Shown here one piece after another: positions 7,478-17,332 of a stretch of 64,000 bases of DNA (its first letter is position 1; each line of letters opens with the position of its first letter). Source of the DNA: Selenomonadaceae bacterium (GTDB lineage: Bacteria > Bacillota > Negativicutes > Selenomonadales > Selenomonadaceae); assembly GCA_029338835.1 (NCBI GenBank), contig JAQYBD010000098.1, forward strand, positions 1 through 64,000, written 5' to 3'. The translations under genes were made by a program, and so were the position numbers. The notes under the pieces were generated by a model. It saw only the letters and a program-made list of their open reading frames with translations. It had not been told where the DNA came from and searched no databases.

Positions 7478-10264
7478 TCATTCCTCCTTGTAACTCCAAA
7501 GTCCATTCTTCTCATCATAAACAAGGATTCGATCCAGTAAATGCATTTCATGATCTTCGTTGAGAACCAAAAACAATTCCCCCTTCAGCCAATGTGATAC
7601 ATACCAAGAATCCAGATGATTGTCCAACACAACTTCTTCCAGCTCATCAATCACCTTGTCAATCTGCCAATCTTGCACAAAATAAGACGGCAAATTGATA
7701 GAGCAGCTTGCAATTGCTTTGGCAAGTGCATCATCTGGCACATCATCAATCCGCGCATCACCATGCCCGGGAAGCCATGGCAATGTATAAAGACAGCCGT
7801 CTTCCTTTTTGCAGATAACCAGTACGGTAAGCGAATTTCCGCTATCACGTACCGTAGCTTCACCTCGTTTTCCAGACGCATCTTCTATTTGAGGAGCATT
7901 CAACCAACCAAGCAAATTCTTGCGTTGTGCCTTCACTGTCTTGATCTGGAAAGTTTTTGCTTTATTTTTCTTCTCCTCGATGTGCTTCGTATATTGATCA
8001 GCTGCTATATCATATTGTTTTTCTGCACTAGATGCATCGACTTCCTTTGCGAGGTGATTGATGATCTCATCATCATATCCATCCTCATATACCTGCTGGA
8101 CCAAGCGAGGTATATCATCCGGTAAGACCAGGCACTGCTTTAAAAAAGCCCGTGTTTTCATCAGCAGATACTCGCCGTAGACGGCAGTACTTCCTTCATC
8201 GAATGTCAACGCATCCTGGATGCCCATGACATAGCAAGTTGCTTCCTGCAAGCGGCTTGGACGCGCTTTTTCCCTGTTGTGGCGATGCAGTCTCCCCACA
8301 CGCTGTAGGAGCAGATCCATGGGACATATCTCTGTGAAAAGTACATCAAAATCTACATCTAGCGACTGTTCCATGACCTGTGTCCCGACCACGATGAGTT
8401 TATCTGGACGGTGGTCTTCCTGCGGTCCCAGCAAATCGCAAAGTTCCTGCTCCTTCCGCACCCGGTCAAAACTCAAGAAACAGGAATGAAGCAAACGGAC
8501 ACAATCTTCTCCAAAATACATTTCCATGCATTGTGCAACATATTGTGCTTTTTTGACGGTATTACAGATGATGCCTGCACAACCGCCCTCAGACAGCAAC
8601 TCGCTCAAGACATCGCCCAGATTATCTTCATCAAGCTGCTGCAGATGAACAGTCCTCTTTCGTCCAGAAGGTTCTGGCAAATCCTGATGGACGTTTTCGC
8701 CCTCGGTATAGCTAATCAAGGGATATGGACTGATGCTATCCGCGACAATGCATTTTGTCTTTTTCTTGCCTTGATAGGCAGCCAGGAGTTCCTGACGACG
8801 ATGCAGCGGCAGAGTCGCCGATAGGACGATAACGGGAACACCGTACGCACCCAGCCAGGATAGGACAAGATCCAGATATTGATTCATATAAGCGTCATAA
8901 GCATGGCACTCATCAAGGATGACAACTTTATTCACCAAGCCCAGATGACGCAAAGCCAGGTGTTTCATCTTGAGGCCGCCCATCAGGACATGGTCGATTG
9001 TCCCCACGACAAAATCAGCAAGCAAACCTTTCTTTCTGCCCTGTGTCCAATCGTTGACAACCACATCGGCATGTTTTGCATCTTCTTCATCGTAGAGATG
9101 TGACTGTAATTTTATCCCAGTATACGCTTTATTGAACCCGGCTTTTCCATGTGCCAGGAAAATCGATCGGCTCACGCCTGCATGAAGATGCTCAATCCAG
9201 CTTTCGATGCGGGGAAATATACCATCGCTCGTGGCCTGTGTCGGCAGGGCAAAATAAATGCCTCCCAGTCCAAAGCGACGAGCAAAGGCTTCTGCTGCTG
9301 CTAATGCAGCCTCTGTCTTGCCCTCTCCCATCGGCGCTTCAATCACCATCAAGCCGGGATGCTCCATCTGAACGGCCACCTGCAAAGCATGAACCTGCAC
9401 TGGCCTTGGCTGGCGCCCAAATCGCTCTTCATAGAGCTGCGACCAGGGACAAGCCGATGCAAACTGTTGGTACTTCGGGAGGCGTAAGTTGAACCATGCC
9501 TGCTCTGCACGATCCTGCGCCGATCCCGCTTGTATGATGCCGTAATCGCGTGAAATCAGCGGAAATTGATTCTCGTCACTCGCCAGCCAATCCGCCATGA
9601 TCAGCAGACCGTTCAGGATGACCTGGGCTGTTACGTTCAATGACACTTCTGAAATCGCTGAGAGCCCTGCCAGATGCAGTGCATACTTTACCAGTTCCTT
9701 CTGAACATTTCTCCACGCTTCATCTTTCATGCCTGTGATAGACGGATATTCTGGAGCGGCCTCAAGATCCTGTTTGCAAGCCACTGGTTTGCCATGATGC
9801 GCTCCCACAATATCGGCTAAGCTGCGATCCACTCCCTGGTGTTCCAGGATGGATTCTCCTACCAATGCATGCGGGAATCTCTTTGCCAGCACCTGATTCT
9901 GCACTTCAACAGACAACCCTTTACTGGTGATTTCATCGACAATATCACCAAAACCAACTTTTTCCGCCTTCATCACAAAACCGGGGGATGCCTTACCGCA
10001 ATCATGCGCAGCAGCCAAAAAGCGAACGATTTTCCTGGCGAGATTCTCACGTTCTGCCAAGGTAGCGGAGCCTGGAAGATCGATTCCCTGAACAATCTGT
10101 TCTTTCGTATGTGGCGGCAACCAGTTCGACCATAATAAATCTGCCATTTCCGCCGTATCGGCTAAATGCATCCATAACGGAAGCCAGAGGTGCGCACCAG
10201 TCAATGATAACTTTCCCCACAAAGATCTTGCTGAAGAAGACAATTCCAACATGTCATGATTCAC
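7478..10264 (-). CDS. cas3: Cas3 HD nuclease-helicase
   Basis: A 928-residue Cas3 with an N-terminal HD nuclease and C-terminal superfamily 2 helicase; it is recruited to Cascade-bound DNA and degrades it. HD-domain residues include H33 (MHLADTAE), H87-D88 (FLAAAHDCGKASPGF), H142 and H156-H157 (DIVGAHHGKP). The helicase shows Walker A EAPMGEGKTE (near 309-318), the DECH box at 451-454, motif III LSATLP, and motif VI LLQRVGRLHRH. The start codon is GTG, with GAGG 8 bases before it. This is the first gene of the cas operon. I see no dedicated regulator gene next to it. Confidence 0.97.
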   Translation of the reverse strand: MNHDMLELSSSARSLWGKLSLTGAHLWLPLWMHLADTAEMADLLWSNWLPPHTKEQIVQGIDLPGSATLAERENLARKIVRFLAAAHDCGKASPGFVMKAEKVGFGDIVDEITSKGLSVEVQNQVLAKRFPHALVGESILEHQGVDRSLADIVGAHHGKPVACKQDLEAAPEYPSITGMKDEAWRNVQKELVKYALHLAGLSAISEVSLNVTAQVILNGLLIMADWLASDENQFPLISRDYGIIQAGSAQDRAEQAWFNLRLPKYQQFASACPWSQLYEERFGRQPRPVQVHALQVAVQMEHPGLMVIEAPMGEGKTEAALAAAEAFARRFGLGGIYFALPTQATSDGIFPRIESWIEHLHAGVSRSIFLAHGKAGFNKAYTGIKLQSHLYDEEDAKHADVVVNDWTQGRKKGLLADFVVGTIDHVLMGGLKMKHLALRHLGLVNKVVILDECHAYDAYMNQYLDLVLSWLGAYGVPVIVLSATLPLHRRQELLAAYQGKKKTKCIVADSISPYPLISYTEGENVHQDLPEPSGRKRTVHLQQLDEDNLGDVLSELLSEGGCAGIICNTVKKAQYVAQCMEMYFGEDCVRLLHSCFLSFDRVRKEQELCDLLGPQEDHRPDKLIVVGTQVMEQSLDVDFDVLFTEICPMDLLLQRVGRLHRHNREKARPSRLQEATCYVMGIQDALTFDEGSTAVYGEYLLMKTRAFLKQCLVLPDDIPRLVQQVYEDGYDDEIINHLAKEVDASSAEKQYDIAADQYTKHIEEKKNKAKTFQIKTVKAQRKNLLGWLNAPQIEDASGKRGEATVRDSGNSLTVLVICKKEDGCLYTLPWLPGHGDARIDDVPDDALAKAIASCSINLPSYFVQDWQIDKVIDELEEVVLDNHLDSWYVSHWLKGELFLVLNEDHEMHLLDRILVYDEKNGLWSYKEE

Positions 10265-10340
10265 GATATGATCCTCGTTTATCTCATCTTATGCGATTCA
10301 AATCATTTGTTTCATTAATACATAATAAAAAGATTCGCGA

Positions 10341-10374
10341 ATAAAAAAGAAAATCCTGCTATTTCAACAGGATT
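10341..10374 (-). terminator. Rho-independent terminator, second of a tandem pair
   Basis: The stem AATCCTG/CAGGATT (10352-10358 with 10368-10374) is followed, in the minus-strand sense, by TTTTCTTTTTTATT. It lies between hlyD and cas3 and would stop transcripts that pass the first terminator at 10389-10426. Confidence 0.75.
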
Positions 10375-10388
10375 GCTCTTTCCTGCAT

Positions 10389-10426
10389 AAAAAAATCCCC
10401 ATCGATGACGATTTGCATCGATGGGG
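10389..10426 (-). terminator. Rho-independent terminator after the HlyD-family gene
   Basis: An 11-base stem CCCCATCGATG/CATCGATGGGG (10397-10407 with 10416-10426) is followed on the minus strand by a run of seven T. It lies about 37 bases beyond the stop codon of the membrane fusion gene. Confidence 0.85.
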
Positions 10427-10462
10427 AGCTATTATCGTGATGAAGTTGGTTCAGCAGGCGTC

Positions 10463-11719
10463 TCAGCCATTCAAGGCAAACTTGACGACGGCTTTCATGC
10501 CGGGTTTTAGGTCGAAGGAAATGCCGGTCGGGATGGAGATCTTGACGATCATGGTGTCGTCGTCGACACCGGCGTCTTCGGTGTCTGTAGTCGTCTTGGG
10601 GCTGGGATTGCCCTGTGTAGCGGTGCTGCTCTGAGCTGTACCGCTTTGAGCGTCAGCGCTCTGCGCATTGCTGTCGCCATTTGCCTGGTTGGCGTTGGCA
10701 TTGGCAGCATCGGGGCTGCTGGCATTCGCGTTGTCGTTGATGCCGAGGGCCTGGTCGGCGGCCTCTTGGGCGGCTTTATCGGCTGCGGCTTTGTCGGCGG
10801 CCGTTTCGATGTCCTGGATGGAACCCTGGAGCTTGTGGCCGTCGATCTCGTAGGAGGCAAACTGGCCAAGGCGGAGTTTCTGGCCCTGCTCGGTCTTGAC
10901 TTTGGCTTCGACCCAGATATCATCGGCATTGCCGACATTCGCGACGGTCTGTCCGGCTGTTACCACAGTGCCTTCGGCGATGTCAGAAGCATAGTAGACC
11001 GTACCGGCAACCGGGGCGACGATATCCGTCTGCTGCGCATCCTGCTTGGCGTTGTCGAGTGCAGCCTGGGCCTGGCGGAGCTGGAGTTCGGCGTTCTGCA
11101 CGGCTTTGGGATCCGCTGGCTGTGTCGTCGTCTGATACGTCACGGCCGGTGATGAAGCTGCCGGAGCGCTTGACGAGGCAGCGGCTTTGGCTGCCTGGTA
11201 GTCGGCTGCGGCCTGGTCGCGCTGTACGGCACTGATGGCGCCCATCTCAAAGAGTTCGTTCATGCGCTGCATGCGGGCAGCGGCGCTCGCGACACTCGCG
11301 GAAGAGCCGCCCGACGAGGAAGCGGCCGGAGCCGGTGCGGCACTTGGCACGGCGACGGTCACAGTCTGGCCTTTCTTGATCTCGTCGAGGTTGCGCTGCG
11401 AGAGCGCGACGTTCTGCTCGAGCTGCTGGAGCTGGTCATCCGTGATATTGCTCTCGATGTGCGCGATGACATCGCCAGCTTCGACGTGTTCGCCATCAGC
11501 CACGACGAGTTCGGTGATCGTGCCGTTCGTGCGGGCTTTGGAGGCGACGAGCGAGCTGGCGACCTGCGCGTCATAGACATTGAAATATTTATGCTGATGC
11601 TGGTAATAGTAAATGCCGCCGGCACAGAGTACCGCGATGATGATGAGGCCTGGCAGGCCGTATTTCATCAAGTATTGTACTTTTTTTGTGATATCAACTT
11701 CCAAGATTGATTCCTCCAT
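10463..11719 (-). CDS. HlyD-family membrane fusion protein (periplasmic adaptor)
   Basis: A 418-residue protein with a short cytoplasmic start, one membrane segment (about 20-39) and an HlyD/EmrA-like body: barrel-sandwich half NGTITELVVADGEHVEAGDVIAHIES (split here by family convention into a biotinyl-lipoyl fold), a coiled-coil hairpin rich in Ala/Gln, and the second half IVAPVAGTVYYASDIAEGT. It should link an inner-membrane exporter to an outer-membrane channel, consistent with a diderm cell, but no transporter gene is adjacent. Residues 306-389 are an Ala/Asn/Ser/Asp-rich low-complexity insert within the C-terminal barrel region. AGGGAGG precedes the ATG by 8 bases and lies inside a hairpin at 11726-11750. 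Confidence 0.85.
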   Translation of the reverse strand: MEESILEVDITKKVQYLMKYGLPGLIIIAVLCAGGIYYYQHQHKYFNVYDAQVASSLVASKARTNGTITELVVADGEHVEAGDVIAHIESNITDDQLQQLEQNVALSQRNLDEIKKGQTVTVAVPSAAPAPAASSSGGSSASVASAAARMQRMNELFEMGAISAVQRDQAAADYQAAKAAASSSAPAASSPAVTYQTTTQPADPKAVQNAELQLRQAQAALDNAKQDAQQTDIVAPVAGTVYYASDIAEGTVVTAGQTVANVGNADDIWVEAKVKTEQGQKLRLGQFASYEIDGHKLQGSIQDIETAADKAAADKAAQEAADQALGINDNANASSPDAANANANQANGDSNAQSADAQSGTAQSSTATQGNPSPKTTTDTEDAGVDDDTMIVKISIPTGISFDLKPGMKAVVKFALNG

Positions 11720-11725
11720 CTAGAA

Positions 11726-11750
11726 AACCTCCCTCTTAGCGAGGGAGGTT
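11726..11750 (-). terminator. alaS terminator hairpin overlapping the next gene's ribosome site
   Basis: A perfect 10-base stem AACCTCCCTC/GAGGGAGGTT with a 5-base loop lies 20 bases after the alaS stop and is followed by TTTTCTAG. The second arm contains GGGAGG, which is correctly spaced (8 bases) to act as the ribosome binding site of the downstream hlyD-like gene. Confidence 0.75.
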
Positions 11751-11769
11751 GCTGTTTCTATACGAAGAC

Positions 11770-14394
11770 TCAGCCGAGCTGTGCCTTGATGACTTCAAGG
11801 GCTTTGTCGAACGCTTTCGGCAGAGCCGCAGCATCCTTGCCGCCAGCCTGTGCCATATCCGGGCGTCCGCCGCCGCCGCCACCGACGACTGCAGCAGCTT
11901 CCTTGATGATCTTGCCGGCATGGATGCCTTTCTTGACCACGTCCTTGGAAGCTTTGACGACGAGGTTGACTTTATCGTCATTGACGCAAGCGAGTACGAC
12001 GACACCGCTCTCAAGCTTGCCGAGCGTGAGGTCAGCGACTTCACGCAGGCCGTCCATGTTCTCGACATTGGCCTTGCCTGCGATGACCGAGACACCGGCG
12101 ACTTCCTGGACACCGGCTACGAGCTGCTGGGCATCGGCTTTTTCCTGCATGGCAGCGACTTCGGCGAGCTTGACGGCCATATCCTTGTTCTCAGCCTGCA
12201 GTTTCTCGACGGCTGCCACGACGTCGTCTTCCTTCGTCTTGAGCTTGCCGGCAGTCTGGGAAAGGACTGCGAGCTTGCCGTTGACGTAGTCAAGAGCGGC
12301 CTGTCCCGTGATGGCTTCGATGCGGCGTACGCCCGAGGCGACACCCGTCTCGCTGATGATCTTGAACATGCCGATCTGACCGACGTTCTTGACGTGGGAA
12401 CCGGCGCAGAGTTCTTTGGAGAAGCCCGGTACGGAAACGACGCGCACGACGTCGCCGTATTTCTCGGAGAAGAGTGCCATCGCACCCGACTTCTTGGCTT
12501 CTTCGAGGCTCATATGCGTGATCTCGACATCCTGGCCCTTGAGGATGACCGTGTTGACGAGTTCCTCGACATCGGCGAGCTGCTGAGCCGTGACGGGCTC
12601 GAAGTTCGTGAAGTCGAAGCGCAGGCGTTCCGGCGTGACGAGGGAACCGGCCTGGTTGATCTGGTCGCCGACGACGCGCTTGAGCGCAGCCTGCAGCAGG
12701 TGCGTGGCCGTGTGGTTGCGAGCCGAAGCGAGTTTCTTGACCTGGTCGACTTCGATCTTGACCGTCTCGCCGACCTTGAGCTGGCCTTCCTCGACATAAG
12801 CGACATGGTAGACCGTGCCGTCCGGCAGCTTCTTGGCGTTGACGGCCTTGATGCGGCCGAATTCGCCGATGAGCATGCCCTCGTCGCCGACCTGTCCGCC
12901 GCCTTCGGCGTAGAACGGGGTCTTGTCGAGGATGATGCCGGCTTCTTCGCCGTCCGTGATCATATCGACGAGCTTGCCGTCCTTCCAGATGGCGACGACT
13001 TTGCCCTCTTTGGCTTCGGGGTCAACGGCGAGCTTCGAGACATCGATGCCCGAGAGATCCGGCACGGCGACGCGCTGGTTCTCAGCACGCGCACTGCGCG
13101 CACGTTCACGCTGCTCGTCCATGGCCTTGTCGAAGCCCTCTTTGTCGAGGTCGAGGCCATTCTCGTGCAAGATCTCTTCCGTGAGTTCCCACGGGAAGCC
13201 GAACGTATCGTAGAGGCGGAAGCCGATCTCGCCCGGCAGCTGCTCCTTGCCCTCCTTCTTGAGCGTGGCAATCTCCTCATCCAGGAGATCCATGCCCTGA
13301 TTGAGCGTGGCAGCGAAGCGGTCTTCTTCAATGCTGATGACTTTCTTGATGTAATCGTGCTTGGCGACGAGTTCGCCGAAGTCGCTGGCATCGCGATAGA
13401 TGTCGACGACGGCGTCAACGGCACCCTCGAGGAACTTGTCCTTGATGCCGAGCATGCGGCCATGGCGGACGGCACGGCGCAGGATGCGGCGCAGCACGTA
13501 GCCGCGGCCTTCGTTCGACGGCAGGATGCCATCCATGATCATGATGGCCATGGAGCGGGCGTGATCGGCGATGACCTTCAGGGAGATATCCGTCTTCTCG
13601 TCCTTGCCGTATTCAACACCGGCAACTTTGGCTGCGTACTCGATGATCGGATACAGGAGATCCGTCTCGAAGTTCGTCTTCTTGTTCTGGACGACGGAAG
13701 CCAGGCGCTCGAGACCGCAGCCCGTATCGATGTTCTTATGGGCGAGATTCTTGTAGGAGCCGTCTTCCTGGCGGTCATACTGCGTGAAGACGAGGTTCCA
13801 GATCTCGAGGTAACGATCACAGTCACAGCCGACGGCGCACGTCGGCGAGCCGCAGCCGCGCTCTTCGCCGAGGTCGATGTAGATCTCGGAGTCCGGGCCG
13901 CACGGGCCAGGGCCGATTTCCCAGAAGTTGTCATCCATCTTGACGATGTGATCCTGCGGGAAGCCCGGCTGGGATTTCCAGATCTCGATGGCTTCCGTGT
14001 CATCCGGGTATACCGTGACCCAGAGCTTGTCCTTCGGCAGCTCGATGACTTCCGTCAGGAACTCCCAGGCCCAGGGAATGGCTTCGCCCTTGAAATAATC
14101 GCCGAACGAGAAATTGCCGAGCATCTCGAAGAACGTCTGATGGCGCGCCGTGCGGCCGACGTTCTCGATGTCGCCCGTGCGGACGCAGCGCTGGCTCGTC
14201 GTCACGCGCGTGCGGGGCGGTTTCATCTTGCCCGTGAAGAACGGCTTCAGCGGTGCCATGCCAGCACCAATAAGAAGCAGCGTCGGATCATCTTTCGGGA
14301 TCAGCGAAAAGCTCGGCAGGCGCAGATGGCCTTTCTTTTCTGCAAAGAACTGCAGATAGGCTTCACGCAGATCGTTACCACTCATGTACTTCAA
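11770..14394 (-). CDS. alaS: Alanyl-tRNA synthetase
   Basis: An 874-residue alanyl-tRNA synthetase of normal length: class II aminoacylation domain (RTARHQTFFEMLGNFSFGDYF around 81-101), editing domain with the zinc site H561/H565 (NHTATHLLQ) and C663/H667 (ELCAGSHV), and a C-terminal domain with GGGGGGRPDMAQAGG. A Cys-rich insert (C181, C186, C190, C192) precedes DRYLEIWNLVF. The start is uncertain: TTG at 14394 has GGGGG 9 bases upstream, while the ATG at 14385 gives the usual MSGNDLREAYLQFF N-terminus but has the ribosome site 18 bases away. There is no T-box-like element in the 180 bases upstream. Confidence 0.97.
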   Translation of the reverse strand: MKYMSGNDLREAYLQFFAEKKGHLRLPSFSLIPKDDPTLLLIGAGMAPLKPFFTGKMKPPRTRVTTSQRCVRTGDIENVGRTARHQTFFEMLGNFSFGDYFKGEAIPWAWEFLTEVIELPKDKLWVTVYPDDTEAIEIWKSQPGFPQDHIVKMDDNFWEIGPGPCGPDSEIYIDLGEERGCGSPTCAVGCDCDRYLEIWNLVFTQYDRQEDGSYKNLAHKNIDTGCGLERLASVVQNKKTNFETDLLYPIIEYAAKVAGVEYGKDEKTDISLKVIADHARSMAIMIMDGILPSNEGRGYVLRRILRRAVRHGRMLGIKDKFLEGAVDAVVDIYRDASDFGELVAKHDYIKKVISIEEDRFAATLNQGMDLLDEEIATLKKEGKEQLPGEIGFRLYDTFGFPWELTEEILHENGLDLDKEGFDKAMDEQRERARSARAENQRVAVPDLSGIDVSKLAVDPEAKEGKVVAIWKDGKLVDMITDGEEAGIILDKTPFYAEGGGQVGDEGMLIGEFGRIKAVNAKKLPDGTVYHVAYVEEGQLKVGETVKIEVDQVKKLASARNHTATHLLQAALKRVVGDQINQAGSLVTPERLRFDFTNFEPVTAQQLADVEELVNTVILKGQDVEITHMSLEEAKKSGAMALFSEKYGDVVRVVSVPGFSKELCAGSHVKNVGQIGMFKIISETGVASGVRRIEAITGQAALDYVNGKLAVLSQTAGKLKTKEDDVVAAVEKLQAENKDMAVKLAEVAAMQEKADAQQLVAGVQEVAGVSVIAGKANVENMDGLREVADLTLGKLESGVVVLACVNDDKVNLVVKASKDVVKKGIHAGKIIKEAAAVVGGGGGGRPDMAQAGGKDAAALPKAFDKALEVIKAQLG

Positions 14395-14575
14395 AAAAAT
14401 CTACCCCCATACAAGCAGCCGGTTTACACTGACACACTTTGCCAGCATCCCGCATGCTCTGGTTTTTGTACGTTAACTAACCCTCAGTATACCACAACGC
14501 TCTGGTGCTTTTCCAGTAGTTCCCAAAAACTTCCCGAAAATTCATCCCGGAGCGCCGGTACGGCAGGATATCGTA

Positions 14576-17203
14576 TCAAGATTCCGCTTCGGCGGCGAGT
14601 GCAGCCTGGGCCTGCTCGGAATTCATGAGGATTTCGCGCGGCTTGCTGCCCATATTCGGGCCGACGATGTTGAGTTCCTCCATCTCGTCAATCAGGCGGG
14701 CCGCCCGCGTGTAGCCGACGCGGAAGCGGCGCTGGATAGAAGAGGCCGAAGCCTGCCCCGTCGACATGACGAGGTTGACGGCATCGGGCAGCAGCTCGTC
14801 GCGCTTCGGTGCGCGGCGCCCCTTGCCCTCTTCTTTCTCTTCGTCCTCTTTCATGGCATTCTCCGTAAAGGTGATGATTTCTTCATTGGCTTCCATTTCC
14901 TGTCCCTGAGCGCGGATGAAGTCGAGGAGATGCTCGACCTCATCATCGCTGATGAAAGCGCCCTGCACGCGCAGCGGCTTGGCGGCGCCGACCGGGTAAA
15001 AGAGCATGTCGCCTTTGCCCAAAAGCTTCTCTGCCCCGCTGCGGTCAAGGATCGTGCGCGAATCGATCTGGCTCGAGACGGCAAACGAGATGCGCGAGGG
15101 GATGTTGGCCTTGATGATGCCCGTGATGACGTCGACGGACGGACGCTGCGTCGCGAGTACCATGTGGATGCCGGCAGCACGGGCTTTCTGTGCCAGGCGG
15201 CAGATGGCATCCTCGACATCGTGCGGCGCGACCATCATGAGGTCGGCCAGCTCGTCGATGATGATGACGATGGCTGGCATCTTGTCGTCGGGGAACTTAT
15301 TGTTGTAGGTCTCCATATTGCGGACGTTGTGTTCCGCAAATTTCGCATAACGCTTCTCCATTTCCTGCACAGACCAGTTGAGTACGGAGGCCGCTTTCTT
15401 GGCTTCGGTGACGACTGGCACCATGAGATGCGGGATGCCGTTGTAATTCGAGAGTTCAACCATCTTCGGGTCGACGAGGATGAATTTGACTTCTTCCGGC
15501 TTGGCCTTGAAGAGGATGCTCGTGATCAGCGTATTGATGCAGACGGATTTACCGGAGCCCGTGGCACCGGCGACGAGCAGATGCGGCATCTTGGCAAGGT
15601 CTGCGAAGATGGCCTGGCCGCCGATGTCCATGCCGAGCCCCACCGTGAGCTTCGATTTTGCTGCGAGGAATTTCTCGTTCTCGAGTACTTCACGCAGCTG
15701 CACGCCCTCGAGTTCCGCGTTCGGCACTTCGATGCCGATGGCCGCCTTGCCGGGGATGGGCTCGATGCGCACGGAGGTCGCAGCGAGGCTCAAAGCCAGG
15801 TCATCGGCAAGGTTCGTGATCTTGCTGACCTTGACGCCGGGGGCCGGCTCGAGTTCGTAGCGCGTGACGGCTGGGCCGTGGCAGGCGTTGATGATCTTGG
15901 CCTTGACATGGAAATCCTCGAGCGTCTTCTGCAGGATGCGCGCCTTGTCTTCAATCTCGATTTCAAGTGCCGCATTGTGGCGTTTGACGTGCTTCGAAAG
16001 GATCTCGGTGACACGCGGCAGCACGTAGGGCCGCGGAGCCGGCTGCTCTGCCGCAGCTCCCCCGGTATGCGGTGCAGGGCCGTTGCCCGAGCCGTCGAGC
16101 AGGGCAGCGGCCGGCATGATTGGCGCAATCTCATCGTAGGACGGCACCGGCACCGGGTTCTTCTTCATGGGATTTGGCGAAGGCGGCACGACAGGCTGTG
16201 TATGCGGCACTTCAAGTGGCTGCACAGGCTCGCCAGGAGCTGTTTGTGACAGCCCGTTGCCTGCCGCGTGATCGTTGCGGCCGTATTCGATGGTGAAGTG
16301 CGGCGTTTCAGGTTCCGAATCTGCCAGGGGCTCCGTACCATATGCACCGCAACCTGGTTCCGGCGTGCGCTCGGGCATGAGTTCAGCCGCTTCCGCCCGA
16401 GCCTCGGCCATATCGTCAGATAGATGGGACGCGTCGGCCACAGGCTCCGGCCGAGACGCAAAATGCGGGTCTTCATCCTGATTGTAAAAGGATGAACGGC
16501 GCTGCATCTTCTCGCGCACCGTCTCGGAAAGCTGCTCTTCGACGCGACTGCCGACTTCAGCCACGCGCCCGCAGGTATTCGAGATGGCAGAGCCTGCGAC
16601 AATGGCTCCCTTCTTCGCCTGTTCCTTCGTCTTCAGGAGTCCCGTCGCGAGCGACCATGTCGTCGAGAGCAGGATTGCGCCGACAACGCCGGCTCCCAGG
16701 ATGATGATCGTGCCGTCAACGCCGAAGAACTTGCGCAAAAGCAGCAGCAGTCCGCCGCCCAGGAGTCCGCCGCCCTTCGGCAGGCTGTCGGGCAGGATCT
16801 CTGCACCGACGGGGATCACAAAGTGATGATAGATGGCAAGTATGCAGACGAAAAGAGCCAGCAGGCCAAAGAAGCGCGGCGTATAGCGCGGGCCGCTGTG
16901 CTTCGTGATGTACTGCCAGGCGATGAGCAGGATCAGGAAAGCGATGACAATGGCCCCCAGGCCAAAGAAATAACGCAGGAATTTGGCAAAATAAAGTCCC
17001 ACAAAACCGACGTTGAGCCCCAGGATGCCGCAGATGGAAAGAAGTCCTGCTGCCAGCAAAGCCAGTCCCAGGAGTTCATAGCGCCGGCCGGTGCCTGCCG
17101 CCTTCCCGGCCCTGGACTTGCCGGATGGACCGCCCTTGGCGCGTGTGCGCGTCCCTTTCGCGGTCCTGGCCGTCTTGCGCCGGCTGGTCGTTTTCTTATT
17201 CAA
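14576..17203 (-). CDS. ftsK: DNA translocase FtsK/SpoIIIE
   Basis: An 875-residue membrane-anchored DNA pump that moves chromosomal DNA through the closing septum. The very basic N-terminus is followed by about four hydrophobic segments (residues ~43-190), a Pro/Glu/Ala-rich linker, and the motor domain with Walker [15 protein letters not shown], Walker B-like [12 protein letters not shown] and [17 protein letters not shown]. The C-terminal winged-helix gamma domain ([20 protein letters not shown] to the end) should read oriented chromosome signals. The gene stands alone between mtaD and alaS. Confidence 0.96.
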   Translation of the reverse strand: MNKKTTSRRKTARTAKGTRTRAKGGPSGKSRAGKAAGTGRRYELLGLALLAAGLLSICGILGLNVGFVGLYFAKFLRYFFGLGAIVIAFLILLIAWQYITKHSGPRYTPRFFGLLALFVCILAIYHHFVIPVGAEILPDSLPKGGGLLGGGLLLLLRKFFGVDGTIIILGAGVVGAILLSTTWSLATGLLKTKEQAKKGAIVAGSAISNTCGRVAEVGSRVEEQLSETVREKMQRRSSFYNQDEDPHFASRPEPVADASHLSDDMAEARAEAAELMPERTPEPGCGAYGTEPLADSEPETPHFTIEYGRNDHAAGNGLSQTAPGEPVQPLEVPHTQPVVPPSPNPMKKNPVPVPSYDEIAPIMPAAALLDGSGNGPAPHTGGAAAEQPAPRPYVLPRVTEILSKHVKRHNAALEIEIEDKARILQKTLEDFHVKAKIINACHGPAVTRYELEPAPGVKVSKITNLADDLALSLAATSVRIEPIPGKAAIGIEVPNAELEGVQLREVLENEKFLAAKSKLTVGLGMDIGGQAIFADLAKMPHLLVAGATGSGKSVCINTLITSILFKAKPEEVKFILVDPKMVELSNYNGIPHLMVPVVTEAKKAASVLNWSVQEMEKRYAKFAEHNVRNMETYNNKFPDDKMPAIVIIIDELADLMMVAPHDVEDAICRLAQKARAAGIHMVLATQRPSVDVITGIIKANIPSRISFAVSSQIDSRTILDRSGAEKLLGKGDMLFYPVGAAKPLRVQGAFISDDEVEHLLDFIRAQGQEMEANEEIITFTENAMKEDEEKEEGKGRRAPKRDELLPDAVNLVMSTGQASASSIQRRFRVGYTRAARLIDEMEELNIVGPNMGSKPREILMNSEQAQAALAAEAES

Positions 17204-17250
17204 GGAATCACCTCATTTGCTGATGTGGCTGCAAAAAACAAACTGCAGAC

Positions 17251-17302
17251 GGAGAAAGCCCGCCCTTCGTCCTTCCCTGCACGGGAGACGAGCGGCGGGC
17301 TT
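17251..17302 (-). terminator. Terminator-like hairpin after mtaD
   Basis: The stem AAGCCCGCC/GGCGGGCTT (17256-17264 with 17294-17302) lies about 30 bases after the mtaD stop and is followed on the minus strand by TTTCTCC. The T tract is short. Confidence 0.6.
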
Positions 17303-17332
17303 CCCTATAGGATTAATCTTATCGTAGCCGGC

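Noticed and set aside
14395-14575. A T-box leader for alaS
   Set aside because: The space is short and the conserved T-box sequence is not present.
11749-14628. A 959-codon open frame antisense to alaS
   Set aside because: alaS is a complete, well-conserved gene on the other strand. The antisense frame is open because GC-rich codon use avoids antisense stops; its translation is low-complexity Asp/Leu/Val and has no recognisable domain.
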